Shown: positions 52,700 to 62,429 of the stretch, in pieces | Layout of the letters: every line of letters starts with the position of its first letter | How positions within the stretch are numbered: the stretch's first letter is position 1 | Source of the DNA: Bradyrhizobium sp. BR13661 | GTDB lineage: Bacteria > Pseudomonadota > Alphaproteobacteria > Rhizobiales > Xanthobacteraceae | DNA: 64,000 bases | Reading direction: 5' to 3' | Assembly (NCBI RefSeq): GCF_029892425.1 | Contig: NZ_JARXWB010000005.1 | Coordinates: 62,001 to 126,000, forward strand | The notes under the pieces: model-generated | What the model saw: the letters and a program-made list of their open reading frames with translations, nothing else | Databases searched by the model: none | What the model was told of the DNA's origin: nothing | Made by a program: the position numbers and the translations under genes

Positions 52700-53991
52700 T
52701 GGCACAAATCCATCGTGACGGCCGATGGGCCCGCATTCTGAACATTGGATTGCTGATTGGCGGTTTCGGCCTCGGCCAGGGATCAATCTTCGCCGCACAG
52801 ACCTGGCTGGTCGCGCGAAGTGAGCTCGACCTCCTGGCGGCGTTCGGTACGAGTTTCTCGTTCGCCATCCTTGGCACGATGTTCGTGGACGCGGGTGCGA
52901 TCACGGTTCTGGCCCGTCATGTTGCCCACCTTTCCGCCGGCCAAGCGTCGCGAAAGGAGATCTCCCTGATCTTCTGGGAAACCAGCCTGGTCAGGCTTAT
53001 GCTCGCCCTGCTTATCGTCCTCGGTGGTGGGATCTACGCCATGGCAATCTCCGCCGAGCCATTTACATCCTTCTATGTGCTGCTAGCGTCTCCTGGTTTC
53101 CTGCTGTGCGCGATCAACGCGGCGGGCATGCTCGATGGCTTGAAGCTGAGCGGGGTCAGCGGGCTGACCGGGTCTATCATCTATGTTGTGTCAGCAGTGG
53201 CGCTGATCTTCGCGCCACATGTCTCGCGAGCAACGGCCGGTGCGTTACTTGGCGGCGTGTTCTCCATCGGCAACTTCCTTACGGTCCTTCTGCAGTGGGG
53301 CGTATTGGATCGGCATGGGCTACGCCCTGCACGCCCCGAGGTCACTCGCAGTGGGCTGATGAGATCCGTCAAAGACGGGCTTGCCATGCTCTGCGGCACT
53401 CTGCCAGGCCAGCTCTACTTCCGTTTCCAGCTGTTGCTGAGCACGACGTTCCTCGGGACCGAAATCACGGCGTTCCTGCTATATGCGAAGCAGATCGTTT
53501 CAGGCATGACTCAGCTTATCGGGTTCGTCCTGCGCGTCGAATTTCCCACTCTGGTGCAACTATTTGCCCAGCCCGACAAGCACAATCTCGCGACGATCTT
53601 CGGCGCGCAAAAGCTTGCGAGCTTTCTTGCTATTGGCTCGACGATCGCGACCCTATTCGCGGGTATTGGCTTGACATTCGCGAAACAACGCAACTTTTCT
53701 GAGGTCGGCTGGCTGCTCATCGCGTTCTCGCCGACCATCCTCACAATCTCGATCATGTGGATCGTGGCGCAGGCGCTCGCAGCCCTGAGCCGCTATACCG
53801 TCCTGGCCTTTATCATTACCATCTTTGTCGTCGTCGGAATGGTCGTAAGCTACCTTGCCCTCACGAGTTACGGCGTTTACGCGCTGATCCTCGGAGACAT
53901 GGCCTCCCACGCGACTGGAATGCTGCTGCTTTATCTTTTCCTGCGCGGCGAGAAACGAGTTGATCCGCTGCCCATCGCGCGAGAGGCCTGA
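52699..53991 (+). CDS. Wzx-type polysaccharide flippase
   Basis: A 430-residue polytopic protein of the MATE/MOP flippase superfamily, with about 12-14 hydrophobic segments (for example ILNIGLLIGGFGLGQGSIFA at the start, FAILGTMFVDAGAITVLARH, and YFRFQLLLSTTFLGTEITAFLLYAKQI mid-protein). It would flip lipid-linked repeat units to the periplasm. The start is GTG, overlapping the PpiC stop (TAGTG), so the genes are translationally coupled. Confidence 0.85.
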   Translation: MAQIHRDGRWARILNIGLLIGGFGLGQGSIFAAQTWLVARSELDLLAAFGTSFSFAILGTMFVDAGAITVLARHVAHLSAGQASRKEISLIFWETSLVRLMLALLIVLGGGIYAMAISAEPFTSFYVLLASPGFLLCAINAAGMLDGLKLSGVSGLTGSIIYVVSAVALIFAPHVSRATAGALLGGVFSIGNFLTVLLQWGVLDRHGLRPARPEVTRSGLMRSVKDGLAMLCGTLPGQLYFRFQLLLSTTFLGTEITAFLLYAKQIVSGMTQLIGFVLRVEFPTLVQLFAQPDKHNLATIFGAQKLASFLAIGSTIATLFAGIGLTFAKQRNFSEVGWLLIAFSPTILTISIMWIVAQALAALSRYTVLAFIITIFVVVGMVVSYLALTSYGVYALILGDMASHATGMLLLYLFLRGEKRVDPLPIAREA

Positions 53992-53993
53992 AA

Positions 53994-55439
53994 ATGGCTT
54001 CTTTTTCGTCGGTACAGAGAGACAGACCATTATTCGAAACGCCGCATCAAGTCACAACCGGGGCCGCGAGCAACGTTTCGACAACGATCAGGCTCAGCTT
54101 TTACTCTGTGTACTATCTGTTGAACGTCCTCTTTTCCGCGGAGTTATTCTCGTTCGCGCTGACATTGCCGGTGTTTGTCGTCTGCTGCTTCAACATCGCA
54201 AGAATCAAGGGTAGTTACGCTAAAGCGCAAGACATGATCTGGCTCATCGTCTATCTGTTTTTCGTCATCGCGCCCTGCCAGTCCCTGAGATTGGGATATT
54301 TCGACAACAACGGGCCTGTCGGCGGTCTCTATTTCGACGACACAGAAATCATTACCGCCGAACTAATTGTCTTCGTGTTCCTCGTTGTCGCCAGCATCAC
54401 GACCGTGATGGCGTCAGAACTCTACCCTGGCACGAAGCAAGCCAACTACCGACTGAACGATCACCCCCTGATCGTTCTGCTCTTGCTCAATGTGTTGGCT
54501 TTCCTTGCGGTCGTTTTGCTGGAGGGCGGTATCGGCAACGTATTGGCCGACCGACAGTCGCGATCTGATGGTGCAGATACCCCCCCAATTGCAACCGCGT
54601 TTCTTGCTCTCCAGGCGATCACTTGCTTTTTTACCTGCATCTACTTCAAGACCCGACCACGAGGATCGTTCATCGGGTCGATCGGATCTTTTCTCGCGTG
54701 CGTCTGCGTCATTCTTCTCCTGCTGGTCTCCCAGAATCCCTACAACGCAGCTCGATTTTTTCTTTTGATGGCTTACATGCCCGTGCTGTTGATATTCCTG
54801 TCGGGACGGGTACCGGTATCGCTCTTTTACGTCGGCGCGATGTTTGGGCTCATCGTTTTGATGCCGATACTGAATTTTACCAGCCGATACGGTATGTCGC
54901 TCAGCGAAGCGTCCGATCAAATCAATATATCGCAGTATATTTTCAAGGCACCGTTTATCGATGTTTTTGACATGCTCGTATATGAGATGCGGTATCTTTA
55001 TAACGGACCTTCGCTGCATGACGGGCCACTTTTTTTGGGCCGCAAGACGCTTGGCATTCTCCTGTTCTTCATTCCGCGCTCAATTTGGACATCGAAGGAG
55101 ACCTTGATCGCTCAGGATATGGGCGCCGAGCTGGTCCAAATGGGAACTGCAGGAACGGACAATCTTTCGTTGTTTTTTGCGGGCGAGTTTTATGCGGATT
55201 TGGGGCTGGTCGGCGTGGCGATCGGCGCCTTTTTCGTTGCCCTGTTTCTCACGATTTTCGGACTGAAGCAGTCGACGCGCATCAATGGATTGGATCTGCG
55301 TTCTTATATCTTCATGGCCGCGGCGCCGATCGTTATACGGGGGCCGATCGGGGGCGTCATTCCGCTGCTGTTCATGCAACTGATCGTGCTGGTGGCCTTG
55401 ACGCGAGCTATTTGTCACCGAACGACGCTGATCACATGA
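53994..55439 (+). CDS. Wzy-like polysaccharide polymerase
   Basis: A 481-residue inner-membrane protein with about 11-12 hydrophobic helices and a large periplasmic loop (residues about 300-370; SLSEASDQINISQYIFKAPF). AGEFYADLGLVGVAIGAFF near the end is the pattern often seen in Wzy/O-antigen polymerases. Sequence conservation in this family is low, so the call rests on topology and position between wzx and glycosyltransferases. GAGG sits 7 nt before the ATG, and the next gene starts within its stop (ATGA). Confidence 0.8.
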   Translation: MASFSSVQRDRPLFETPHQVTTGAASNVSTTIRLSFYSVYYLLNVLFSAELFSFALTLPVFVVCCFNIARIKGSYAKAQDMIWLIVYLFFVIAPCQSLRLGYFDNNGPVGGLYFDDTEIITAELIVFVFLVVASITTVMASELYPGTKQANYRLNDHPLIVLLLLNVLAFLAVVLLEGGIGNVLADRQSRSDGADTPPIATAFLALQAITCFFTCIYFKTRPRGSFIGSIGSFLACVCVILLLLVSQNPYNAARFFLLMAYMPVLLIFLSGRVPVSLFYVGAMFGLIVLMPILNFTSRYGMSLSEASDQINISQYIFKAPFIDVFDMLVYEMRYLYNGPSLHDGPLFLGRKTLGILLFFIPRSIWTSKETLIAQDMGAELVQMGTAGTDNLSLFFAGEFYADLGLVGVAIGAFFVALFLTIFGLKQSTRINGLDLRSYIFMAAAPIVIRGPIGGVIPLLFMQLIVLVALTRAICHRTTLIT

Positions 55440-56593
55440 CCGAAAATCGCCGTTACCGCATATTGATTGTCATATCGTCGATATCACGCTCCGGCGGTGG
55501 CGTCGCCGAGGCCGCGCGGCTACTGACCAAAGCCGTTGCGGAGCCAGCGCTGGACGTCGAGGTCATGACCCTGGCCGATCGCTATTATCAGCAGGACGTT
55601 TCGAATTGGACGCCCCTGCCCGTGCGCGCCTTTCGCTTTTTCGGCACCCACCGATACGGTTTCTCACCCGGCATCCTGTTCGCGCTCTTGCGGACCGATG
55701 CCGACGTCGCGCACGTTCATGGCATTTGGACATTCCACTGTTTCGCGGTCTATCTTTGGGCTCTGTTGAAGGGAAGACCTTACGTCGTCACGCCACATGG
55801 CATGTTGGAGGCCTGGGTCCGGAAACGCTCCCCTGTTCTCAAATGGATCGTATCGTCACTCTATCAAAACCGGTTTCTGCGCAAGGCCGCGCTATTCCAC
55901 GTTCTGACAGAGAGCGAGGGAATGGACGTCGCTGACTTTGCGTCGAGCCCGCGTGTACGCATCATCCCGAATTACGTCGAGCCGTTCGAGCCGGCAAACG
56001 GCTGGCCCCGCTGGTGGCGCGACGAGTTCCAGGGACGTGATATCTACCTCTATTTCGGCCGGATTCACCAACGGAAGGGCTGCATCGAGCTATGTTCCGC
56101 CTGGGATCAGCTGTGCTCCAGCGACGCCTCATTCCGGGATCGATCGGCACTCGTGTTTGGCGGGTGGATCGACGGTTTGAAGGGCTTCGAAGACCGCGTC
56201 GCCGAACTCCACAATCGGCATGGCAACGTCGTTTTCACAGGAGCTCAATACGGTGAAGACAAGAGGCGCACATTCGCCGCAGCAACCTTCTTCGTTCTGC
56301 CATCAATGAGCGAGGGCTTGCCTATGAGTGTGCTTGAGGCGTGGGCTGCGGGCAAACCGGTCTTGATGACGCCGGAGTGCAACCTGCCGGCGGGCTTTGA
56401 TTCCGGCGCTGCTTTGGAGATCGGCTTTGATGAGGAAAGCATTCGGCGAGGACTGGCCTCCGCGTCATCAATGCCGCCTCAAGAACGGGCGGAAAAGTCC
56501 GATGCAGCCCGAGCCTTGATCCTGGAACGCTACAGCGCGCAAGCTGTCGCATCCAAGGCATTGGCGCTATACCGCGACGCGATGGCCCAATGA
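55436..56593 (+). CDS. Glycosyltransferase, GT4 family
   Basis: A 385-residue GT-B enzyme. ILIVISSISRSGGGVAEAAR is the N-terminal acceptor-side loop, DVAHVHGIW and YVVTPHGMLEAW the next conserved elements. IYLYFGRIHQRKGCIELCSAW starts the C-terminal Rossmann domain, and LPSMSEGLPMSVLEAWAAGKPVL holds the EX7E-like nucleotide-sugar motif. It adds a sugar to the lipid-linked repeat unit. Its ATG overlaps the wzy stop by 3 nt. Confidence 0.9.
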   Translation: MTENRRYRILIVISSISRSGGGVAEAARLLTKAVAEPALDVEVMTLADRYYQQDVSNWTPLPVRAFRFFGTHRYGFSPGILFALLRTDADVAHVHGIWTFHCFAVYLWALLKGRPYVVTPHGMLEAWVRKRSPVLKWIVSSLYQNRFLRKAALFHVLTESEGMDVADFASSPRVRIIPNYVEPFEPANGWPRWWRDEFQGRDIYLYFGRIHQRKGCIELCSAWDQLCSSDASFRDRSALVFGGWIDGLKGFEDRVAELHNRHGNVVFTGAQYGEDKRRTFAAATFFVLPSMSEGLPMSVLEAWAAGKPVLMTPECNLPAGFDSGAALEIGFDEESIRRGLASASSMPPQERAEKSDAARALILERYSAQAVASKALALYRDAMAQ

Positions 56594-56746
56594 CGCGCCA
56601 CGCGCCAATTCTCGGCATTGGAAGCGGTCCAATGCGTATTGCGACGATAGATAGGCGGTTGCGTAGCAGGCCCCTTTGGCCTTGCCCCGATCGATCGAGC
56701 CGTCGGATACAATGCTACCCTTCAATTCGAACTGACCGGACGCGCC

Positions 56747-57664
56747 ATGGCTGACCTTGCCGTCGTCGTTCTTACCTACAACGAAGAGCAGCATATTCTT
56801 CGCGCGCTGGAATCCGTCGCGGGCATCGCCAGCGAAGTCTTCGTTATCGACAGTTTCTCCACCGACCGAACCGTGGAGCTCGCGCGGAGTTCTGGAGCAA
56901 CCGTTCTCGCGAACACGTTCATCAATCAGGCCAAGCAGTTCCAATGGGCGCTCGAAAACGCTCCGATCACCGCCACCTGGATCATGCGCCTCGATGCCGA
57001 CGAAGTGATCGAGCCAGATCTGGCCGCTCGCATCAACGAGCAATTGCCTGAGCTTGGCAAGGACGTGGTCGGCGTCAACCTGAAGCGCAAGCACATCTTT
57101 CTTGGCCGCTGGATACGTCACGGCGGTCGTTATCCCCTGATCTTGCTGCGTATCTGGCGCCGCGGTTACGGTCGCGTCGAGGATCGCTGGATGGACGAAC
57201 ACATCTTCGTCTGGGGCGGTCGCACCGTGACATTCGACGGCGGATTTGCCGATCACAACCTGAATGATCTGACTTTCTTCACAGACAAGCATAATCGCTA
57301 CGCCACGCGCGAAGCGATCGAAGTCATCAACCATCGTCGCGGGACCTCAACGCGTAACGGGAGCCCGGGCCTGCAGGATGGTTCGTCGCAGGCAGCCATC
57401 AAAAGGCGGGTCAAAGAGAAATTCTACAACCGGATCCCCTACCAGATCAGCACGCCGGCCTATTTCCTGTACCGCTATTTCATCCAGCTCGGATTTCTCG
57501 ACGGCAAGGAGGGTCTCGTCTACCACAGCCTTCAAGGCCTTTGGTACCGGTTCCTGGTCGGCGCAAAAGTCGACGAGCTCGAGAATGCCATCTCCGGGAT
57601 TAATGATCCCGTAGCTGTCAAAGCGGCGCTTCGCCGGTTGACCGGTCTAGCCATCGATCCTTGA
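56747..57664 (+). CDS. Glycosyltransferase, GT2 family
   Basis: A 305-residue GT-A enzyme of the WaaE/KdtX-like group. LAVVVLTYNEEQHILRALES, EVFVIDSFSTDRT and WIMRLDADEVIEPD (the DxD motif) are intact; residues 130-200 have HGGRYPLILLRIWRRGYGRVEDRWMDEH. The C-terminal third has hydrophobic segments and may touch the membrane. It is probably cytoplasmic-face and part of repeat-unit assembly. It lies 153 bp after the GT4 gene with no terminator seen between them. Confidence 0.9.
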   Translation: MADLAVVVLTYNEEQHILRALESVAGIASEVFVIDSFSTDRTVELARSSGATVLANTFINQAKQFQWALENAPITATWIMRLDADEVIEPDLAARINEQLPELGKDVVGVNLKRKHIFLGRWIRHGGRYPLILLRIWRRGYGRVEDRWMDEHIFVWGGRTVTFDGGFADHNLNDLTFFTDKHNRYATREAIEVINHRRGTSTRNGSPGLQDGSSQAAIKRRVKEKFYNRIPYQISTPAYFLYRYFIQLGFLDGKEGLVYHSLQGLWYRFLVGAKVDELENAISGINDPVAVKAALRRLTGLAIDP

Positions 57665-57677
57665 AAGTTGATCCGTC

Positions 57678-59933
57678 GTGTCCATCAGATTCAGCTCGCA
57701 GCCATATCCGACGACGCGGCGTCGTCGCAGACTCGCGCTCCCGCACTTCTTTGCAGTTCTCGCAAGCGTGCAGCTTATGTGCTGCGCCAGCGTGCTCGCG
57801 CAGCCGACGGTGTTCTGGTTCAACGATCCTGTCGGCCCCGACGATACCGTCGTCGTGACGGGCGACGCCCTCGACAAGGTCACCGGCGCGACGGTTAGCC
57901 GCCTGCAAGATGCGGAATCCGGCGCCGGGTCGACGGCTGCGAAGGCGGTCGACATTCTTCAACCAAATTCGCAATCTCTGAAATTCGTAATTCCAAAGGA
58001 CTTCGCTGCTGGACTCTATCATTTCACGCTTCGCTATCCGGACGGCGCGTTTTCCGCCAACCTCAACTTGCCGACCGTCTATTGGACACAGGGCAATCTC
58101 GGCGAGGCCGCCTCTCCCGGTGAATGGCTGCGGATATTCGGCCGCAACATCGTCCGACGCCCCGACCGTGCAAGGCTCGTGCTCACGCCCGATGGCGGAG
58201 GCGCCGCTGTCAAACCTACTCTGACTGCCGGCGGCATGTGGCAAGCCACGTTCCAATTGCCCAACGACGCGAAGGCGGGACGGTATCTTGCACGGCTGTC
58301 CAACGGCGATGGGGGTGATGGCGAATGGGTCGATGCCGGCTCGATCGAGGTTCGTGCGTCCGCTCCGGACCAGAGCCCGTCGTTCGACGTTCGCGCTTAT
58401 GGCGCGGTGGGCGACGGCAAGGCCAACTGCACTCGTGCAATCCGGCTGGCGCTGGAAGCAGCCAGTGAAAAGGGCGGAGGAACTGTTTACTTCCCACGCG
58501 GCCGATATCTGATTTCAGAGACGCTCGTCATTCCGCCAGGCGTCAGTATCCGCGGTGAGCGCATCGATCTGGTCAATCTGGTCTTCCCCGACTTCACAGA
58601 CGCCCCGGACGTCCTGATCAAGGGGACTTCGCGCTTTTCAATCGAAGACCTGACGATTTACGCCTCGAACCACGGCCATATCATTTCCGGAGGATTGATC
58701 GGCAATGAGCCGGCGCCAGACGCCTCTGACATTGCGATCAGGCGCGTGCGAATTCGCGCCTCTGCATTTCGTGGGCACATGACGCCGCAGGAGACCTTTC
58801 AGCGGATGGGAACGCTCCAAATGCGCTACCCTTCTTCTCCGGACAGCATTCGATTGAGCGGCGACCGGATCGTCGTGTCCGACTGCGACGTCGTCGGTTC
58901 GGGCCGATCGCTTTACTTCTTGAAAGTCAGCAACGGCGTTGTCTCCGGCAACATCCTGAACAACGGGCGCTTTGGCTGGTATTCGATAACGGGATCGAAC
59001 CGCATCATCTTCGAGAACAACACGATTGGTGCGGCCGACCTGCAAGGCACGGGCGGCGGAATCAACACGCTCTCGAACGCAGTCAGCGCGTCCGAGAATA
59101 TCTTTGTCGGCCGCAATACGTTCAAGGGCATGATCGGAGGTGATCGAGAGGCCGTGACCACCGACGGGCCAGGCGGCTACTATTTCGGCGGTGCTCAGAG
59201 CACCGCGCCCAACCAGATATCCCTGCTCGGCGCCCTCAACGACCGCGTCGTCAGTTCGAAATGGGCAGGTGCAGTCGTCATGGTTGTCGACGGCACCGGC
59301 GCGGGACAAATGGCGCGCGTCGCGGAGTTCACGCTAGCCCCAGCGCCGTCGCAAATGGCCATAACACTTGACCGACCCCTTCAGGTCAGCCTGGATGCAA
59401 CGTCGGTCATTTGCATCAACCAGATGCAACAAAACTACCTGATCATCGACAATCAGTTCGAAGACACCGGAGTTGCAGCGCAGACCTACGGCACGGCCCT
59501 GAATCACGTGATCGCCGGCAACCGGTCGGTCAGGACAGGCGGGTTCTATGCGCGCGCGGGCATATATTTCCATTTTCAGCCGGGCTGGCAGATTCAACTG
59601 CTCGATAACCGCATTGTGGAGGGCAACTCGTATCAGGCTGGTCCGGATCGCGAGATATCCTCAGGGGAAGCTGTTGTCGCTGTCCAGGGCATCCAGCCCG
59701 ACAACAAACCAAATCGACCCCCGCTGCTCCGCGCGATCGTGGTGCGTGGCAACCAGCTCGTCCAGGATTCCCACATCGAAGTCAAAGGCGTTTCACCGGC
59801 CTCGCCGGGCATTCGCGATATCATCATCGAGGGAAATACGATTAGTGCGTCACGAGGGGGAGCTGTCCTGATGGACCGCGGCGTCATTTTGCAAATCGAA
59901 CGGCGAAACGGCACGAACGGTCTTTCCAGGTAA
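57678..59933 (+). CDS. Exported pectate-lyase-fold (right-handed beta-helix) protein
   Basis: A 751-residue protein with an unusual, Arg-rich signal peptide (TTRRRRRLALPHFFAVLASV). Residues about 40-230 are beta-sandwich-like. From about 235, FDVRAYGAVGDGKANCTRAIRLALE and GGTVYFPRGRYLISETLVIPPGV match the Pectate_lyase_3 family. A parallel beta-helix with repeated N-x-I/F segments (SNGVVSGNILNN, SNRIIFENNTIG) follows to the end. It could trim or depolymerise the exopolysaccharide, or act as a polysaccharide-binding surface protein. GTG start, 14 nt after the GT2 stop. Confidence 0.82.
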   Translation: MSIRFSSQPYPTTRRRRRLALPHFFAVLASVQLMCCASVLAQPTVFWFNDPVGPDDTVVVTGDALDKVTGATVSRLQDAESGAGSTAAKAVDILQPNSQSLKFVIPKDFAAGLYHFTLRYPDGAFSANLNLPTVYWTQGNLGEAASPGEWLRIFGRNIVRRPDRARLVLTPDGGGAAVKPTLTAGGMWQATFQLPNDAKAGRYLARLSNGDGGDGEWVDAGSIEVRASAPDQSPSFDVRAYGAVGDGKANCTRAIRLALEAASEKGGGTVYFPRGRYLISETLVIPPGVSIRGERIDLVNLVFPDFTDAPDVLIKGTSRFSIEDLTIYASNHGHIISGGLIGNEPAPDASDIAIRRVRIRASAFRGHMTPQETFQRMGTLQMRYPSSPDSIRLSGDRIVVSDCDVVGSGRSLYFLKVSNGVVSGNILNNGRFGWYSITGSNRIIFENNTIGAADLQGTGGGINTLSNAVSASENIFVGRNTFKGMIGGDREAVTTDGPGGYYFGGAQSTAPNQISLLGALNDRVVSSKWAGAVVMVVDGTGAGQMARVAEFTLAPAPSQMAITLDRPLQVSLDATSVICINQMQQNYLIIDNQFEDTGVAAQTYGTALNHVIAGNRSVRTGGFYARAGIYFHFQPGWQIQLLDNRIVEGNSYQAGPDREISSGEAVVAVQGIQPDNKPNRPPLLRAIVVRGNQLVQDSHIEVKGVSPASPGIRDIIIEGNTISASRGGAVLMDRGVILQIERRNGTNGLSR

Positions 59934-59974
59934 GGATGCCGTGACCATGGTGCGGAAACTACGGCGCGCGAGGA

Positions 59975-62374
59975 ATGGTCAGGTCTATGGTTGACAGCAG
60001 CCATATGCTCCAGAGAGCCATGTCGTTGCACCAATCGGGTAACCTGGTGGACGCCGGGAGGCTCTACCGCCAAGTCATCAGGAAGAGCCCAGGCAACATC
60101 CACGCCCTCCACTATCTCGGAGCGATCGAGGCCGCGGCGGGGAATATCGAGCGAGCGAAGTCTCTGATGGCACGCTCGCTTTCGACAAGCCCGCCTAACC
60201 TCATGTTCGTCGAGAACTACGCGACTTTGCTGTGCCAGGCGGGCGATTTCGAGAATGCCATCCTGGTCTGCCGGAAGGGTCTTCAGCTCAACAAGACTAG
60301 CGCAATCCTGCTGCTCAACAGCGGCATGGCATTGTTCAAGACCGGGCAGCTTCCGGATGCGCTCCGACAATTCGACGAACTGCTCCTGCTTCACAAGGAG
60401 CACCTTGGCGCGCTCAACGAACGTGGCTCGGTACTGGCCTCCATGAAGCAACATGAGGCCGCCCTGGAGAGCTTCGGCCGCGCGCTCATGGTCGATCCGG
60501 GGTTTGTCGACGCCCACATCAACAGCGGAACGGTATACTGGAACTTGCAGCGTTATGAGGAAGCGCTCGCGTGCTATTCCAAGGCGGCGTCGCTCAATCC
60601 GGGAGCTGCGATCGCCTGGCTTGGTTGCGGCAGCGTCGCCAGCGCCTTCAAACGCTACGACGAGGCTCTTGCGGCCTACGACAAGGCCATCGCGATCGAC
60701 CCAAGCCTCTCCGAGGCATGGCTCGCGCGCGGAAATTTGTTCTTTTCGCTGACCCGATATGACGAAGCCACTGCGGCTTATGAGCGGGCGCTGTCCCTGA
60801 ATGCCCGCCTCGCGACTGCCTGGCTGGGCAAGGGCAATGTTCTCTATACACTCAGATTTTATGACGACGCCCTGGCTGCTTACGACAAGGCGCGGGTATT
60901 GCAGCCTGACCTCGCCGATGCATGGTTCGGCTGTGGCAATGTCTTGGAAGGGCTGAAGCGCTACAGCGAGGCGCTGTCGGCCTACGAGCGCGCGATTTCC
61001 ATAGAGCCTGACCGCCCAGGCTGGGAGAGCTCTCGTATCCGGATGAAGATGCAGCTCTGCCTGTGGCGCGATCTTGACGACGATTTTGACCGGCTGATTT
61101 CCCTGAGCCGGGCCGGGAAACTGGTCTCGCATCCCCTCGAGTTTCTCAGTGTTCCGTCATCTTCGGAAGATCAGCTTCACTGCGCCAGGCAGTGGATCGA
61201 AAAGCGGTATCCCGCCTCAAATACGCCGCTCTGGCGGGGCGAGCGGTATTGCCATGAACGCATTCGGCTCGCCTATGTTTCCGCGGACTTCAAGCCGCAT
61301 CCGGTCGCCTTTGTGATGGCGGGGATGTTCGAGCAGCACGATAAGTCCCGCTTCGAGATAACGGGAATATCGCTCGGATCCGGCGGAGATTGGGATATTC
61401 GGCGCCGGCTGGAGCGTTCCTTCGAGCATTTCATCGACGCAGGCGAGCAGAGCGACCAGCAAATCGCTGAACTCATCAAGGAACGGGAAATCGATATCCT
61501 GGTGGACCTGAACGGTTTGACCGGCGGTGCGCGACCGGGCATTTTTGCCAGGCGATGCGCGCCGATCCAGATCAACTACATCGGTTATCCGGGAACGTCG
61601 GCCGCAGAGTACATGGATTACATCATGGCCGACCGGATCGTGATCCCCGAGGATCAACGGCCGTGCTACGCGGAAAAGGTCGCCTACCTCCCACACAGCT
61701 ACCTGGTCAACGACGCGACGTTGGCAATTTCGGACCTTGCGGTCACGCGCGCGGAATTCGGGCTTCCGTCACATGGTGTGGTATTTTGTTGTTTCAACAA
61801 CGCCTACAAGATAACGCCCGGCGTTTTCGACTCCTGGATGCGGATCCTCGACCGGGTCGAAGGAAGCGTCTTGTGGCTGTCAAATGACAATCCTGAGGCG
61901 ACGCGCAATCTGCAAAGCGAGGCCGTTGCGCGACGCATCAACGCCGAGCGATTGGTTTTCGCCGAAAGGATGCCGCTCCTGGCCGATCACCTGGCGAGAC
62001 ATCGCCTGGCCGACATATTTCTCGATACTCTGCCCTACAACGCCCATGTGACGGCTTGCCATGCTCTGTGGGCCGGTGTGCCCGTGCTGACCTGTCTCGG
62101 CGAAACGTTCGCCGGAAGAGTGGCGGCGAGCCTGTTGCAAGCGATTGATCTTCCCGAGCTCGTGACGACGACGCCCCAGGCCTATGAAGCCCTTGCGATC
62201 GAGCTTGCTCAGCAACCTGCCAGGTTGAAGGAAATCAAGCGCAAGCTGGCCAGCAATCGCCTGACGACGCCCTTGTTCGACACCCGGCTTGCCACCGCGC
62301 ATGTCGAGGCACTGCTTTTGAAGATGTACCAGCGCCACAGCGCCGGCCTGCCACCAGATCACATTTCCGTCTGA
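59975..62374 (+). CDS. TPR-containing GT41 glycosyltransferase (OGT/SPINDLY-like)
   Basis: 799 residues. Residues about 10-365 are about ten TPR repeats (for example RYDEALAAYDKAIAIDPSLSEAWLARGN). The catalytic GT41 domain follows: RLAYVSADFKPHPVAFVMAG carries the active-site His, DILVDLNGLTGGARPGIFARRCAPIQINYIGYPGTS and IFLDTLPYNAHVTACHALWAGVPVL the UDP-sugar region. OGT-type enzymes transfer sugars to protein Ser/Thr (or Asn in HMW1C). Starts at 59975 or 59987. A 15-codon frame (59947-59994) overlaps both and may couple translation. Confidence 0.9.
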   Translation: MVRSMVDSSHMLQRAMSLHQSGNLVDAGRLYRQVIRKSPGNIHALHYLGAIEAAAGNIERAKSLMARSLSTSPPNLMFVENYATLLCQAGDFENAILVCRKGLQLNKTSAILLLNSGMALFKTGQLPDALRQFDELLLLHKEHLGALNERGSVLASMKQHEAALESFGRALMVDPGFVDAHINSGTVYWNLQRYEEALACYSKAASLNPGAAIAWLGCGSVASAFKRYDEALAAYDKAIAIDPSLSEAWLARGNLFFSLTRYDEATAAYERALSLNARLATAWLGKGNVLYTLRFYDDALAAYDKARVLQPDLADAWFGCGNVLEGLKRYSEALSAYERAISIEPDRPGWESSRIRMKMQLCLWRDLDDDFDRLISLSRAGKLVSHPLEFLSVPSSSEDQLHCARQWIEKRYPASNTPLWRGERYCHERIRLAYVSADFKPHPVAFVMAGMFEQHDKSRFEITGISLGSGGDWDIRRRLERSFEHFIDAGEQSDQQIAELIKEREIDILVDLNGLTGGARPGIFARRCAPIQINYIGYPGTSAAEYMDYIMADRIVIPEDQRPCYAEKVAYLPHSYLVNDATLAISDLAVTRAEFGLPSHGVVFCCFNNAYKITPGVFDSWMRILDRVEGSVLWLSNDNPEATRNLQSEAVARRINAERLVFAERMPLLADHLARHRLADIFLDTLPYNAHVTACHALWAGVPVLTCLGETFAGRVAASLLQAIDLPELVTTTPQAYEALAIELAQQPARLKEIKRKLASNRLTTPLFDTRLATAHVEALLLKMYQRHSAGLPPDHISV

Positions 62375-62402
62375 GCAAAGAACGCCGGTTTGCTCCGGCC
62401 GG

Positions 62403-62429
62403 CGCTCCTCCGTTGCCGACGGAGGAGCG
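62403..62429 (+). terminator. Intrinsic-type terminator after the GT41 gene
   Basis: CGCTCCTCCGT (62403-62413) pairs with ACGGAGGAGCG (62419-62429), an 11-bp perfect stem with a 5-nt loop, followed by TTTGAATT. It ends the long plus-strand operon, so the next glycosyltransferase should have its own promoter. Confidence 0.75.

Noticed and set aside
59633..61132. 499-codon minus-strand frame across the pectate-lyase and GT41 genes
   Set aside because: It spans two well-supported plus-strand genes and has no domain content.
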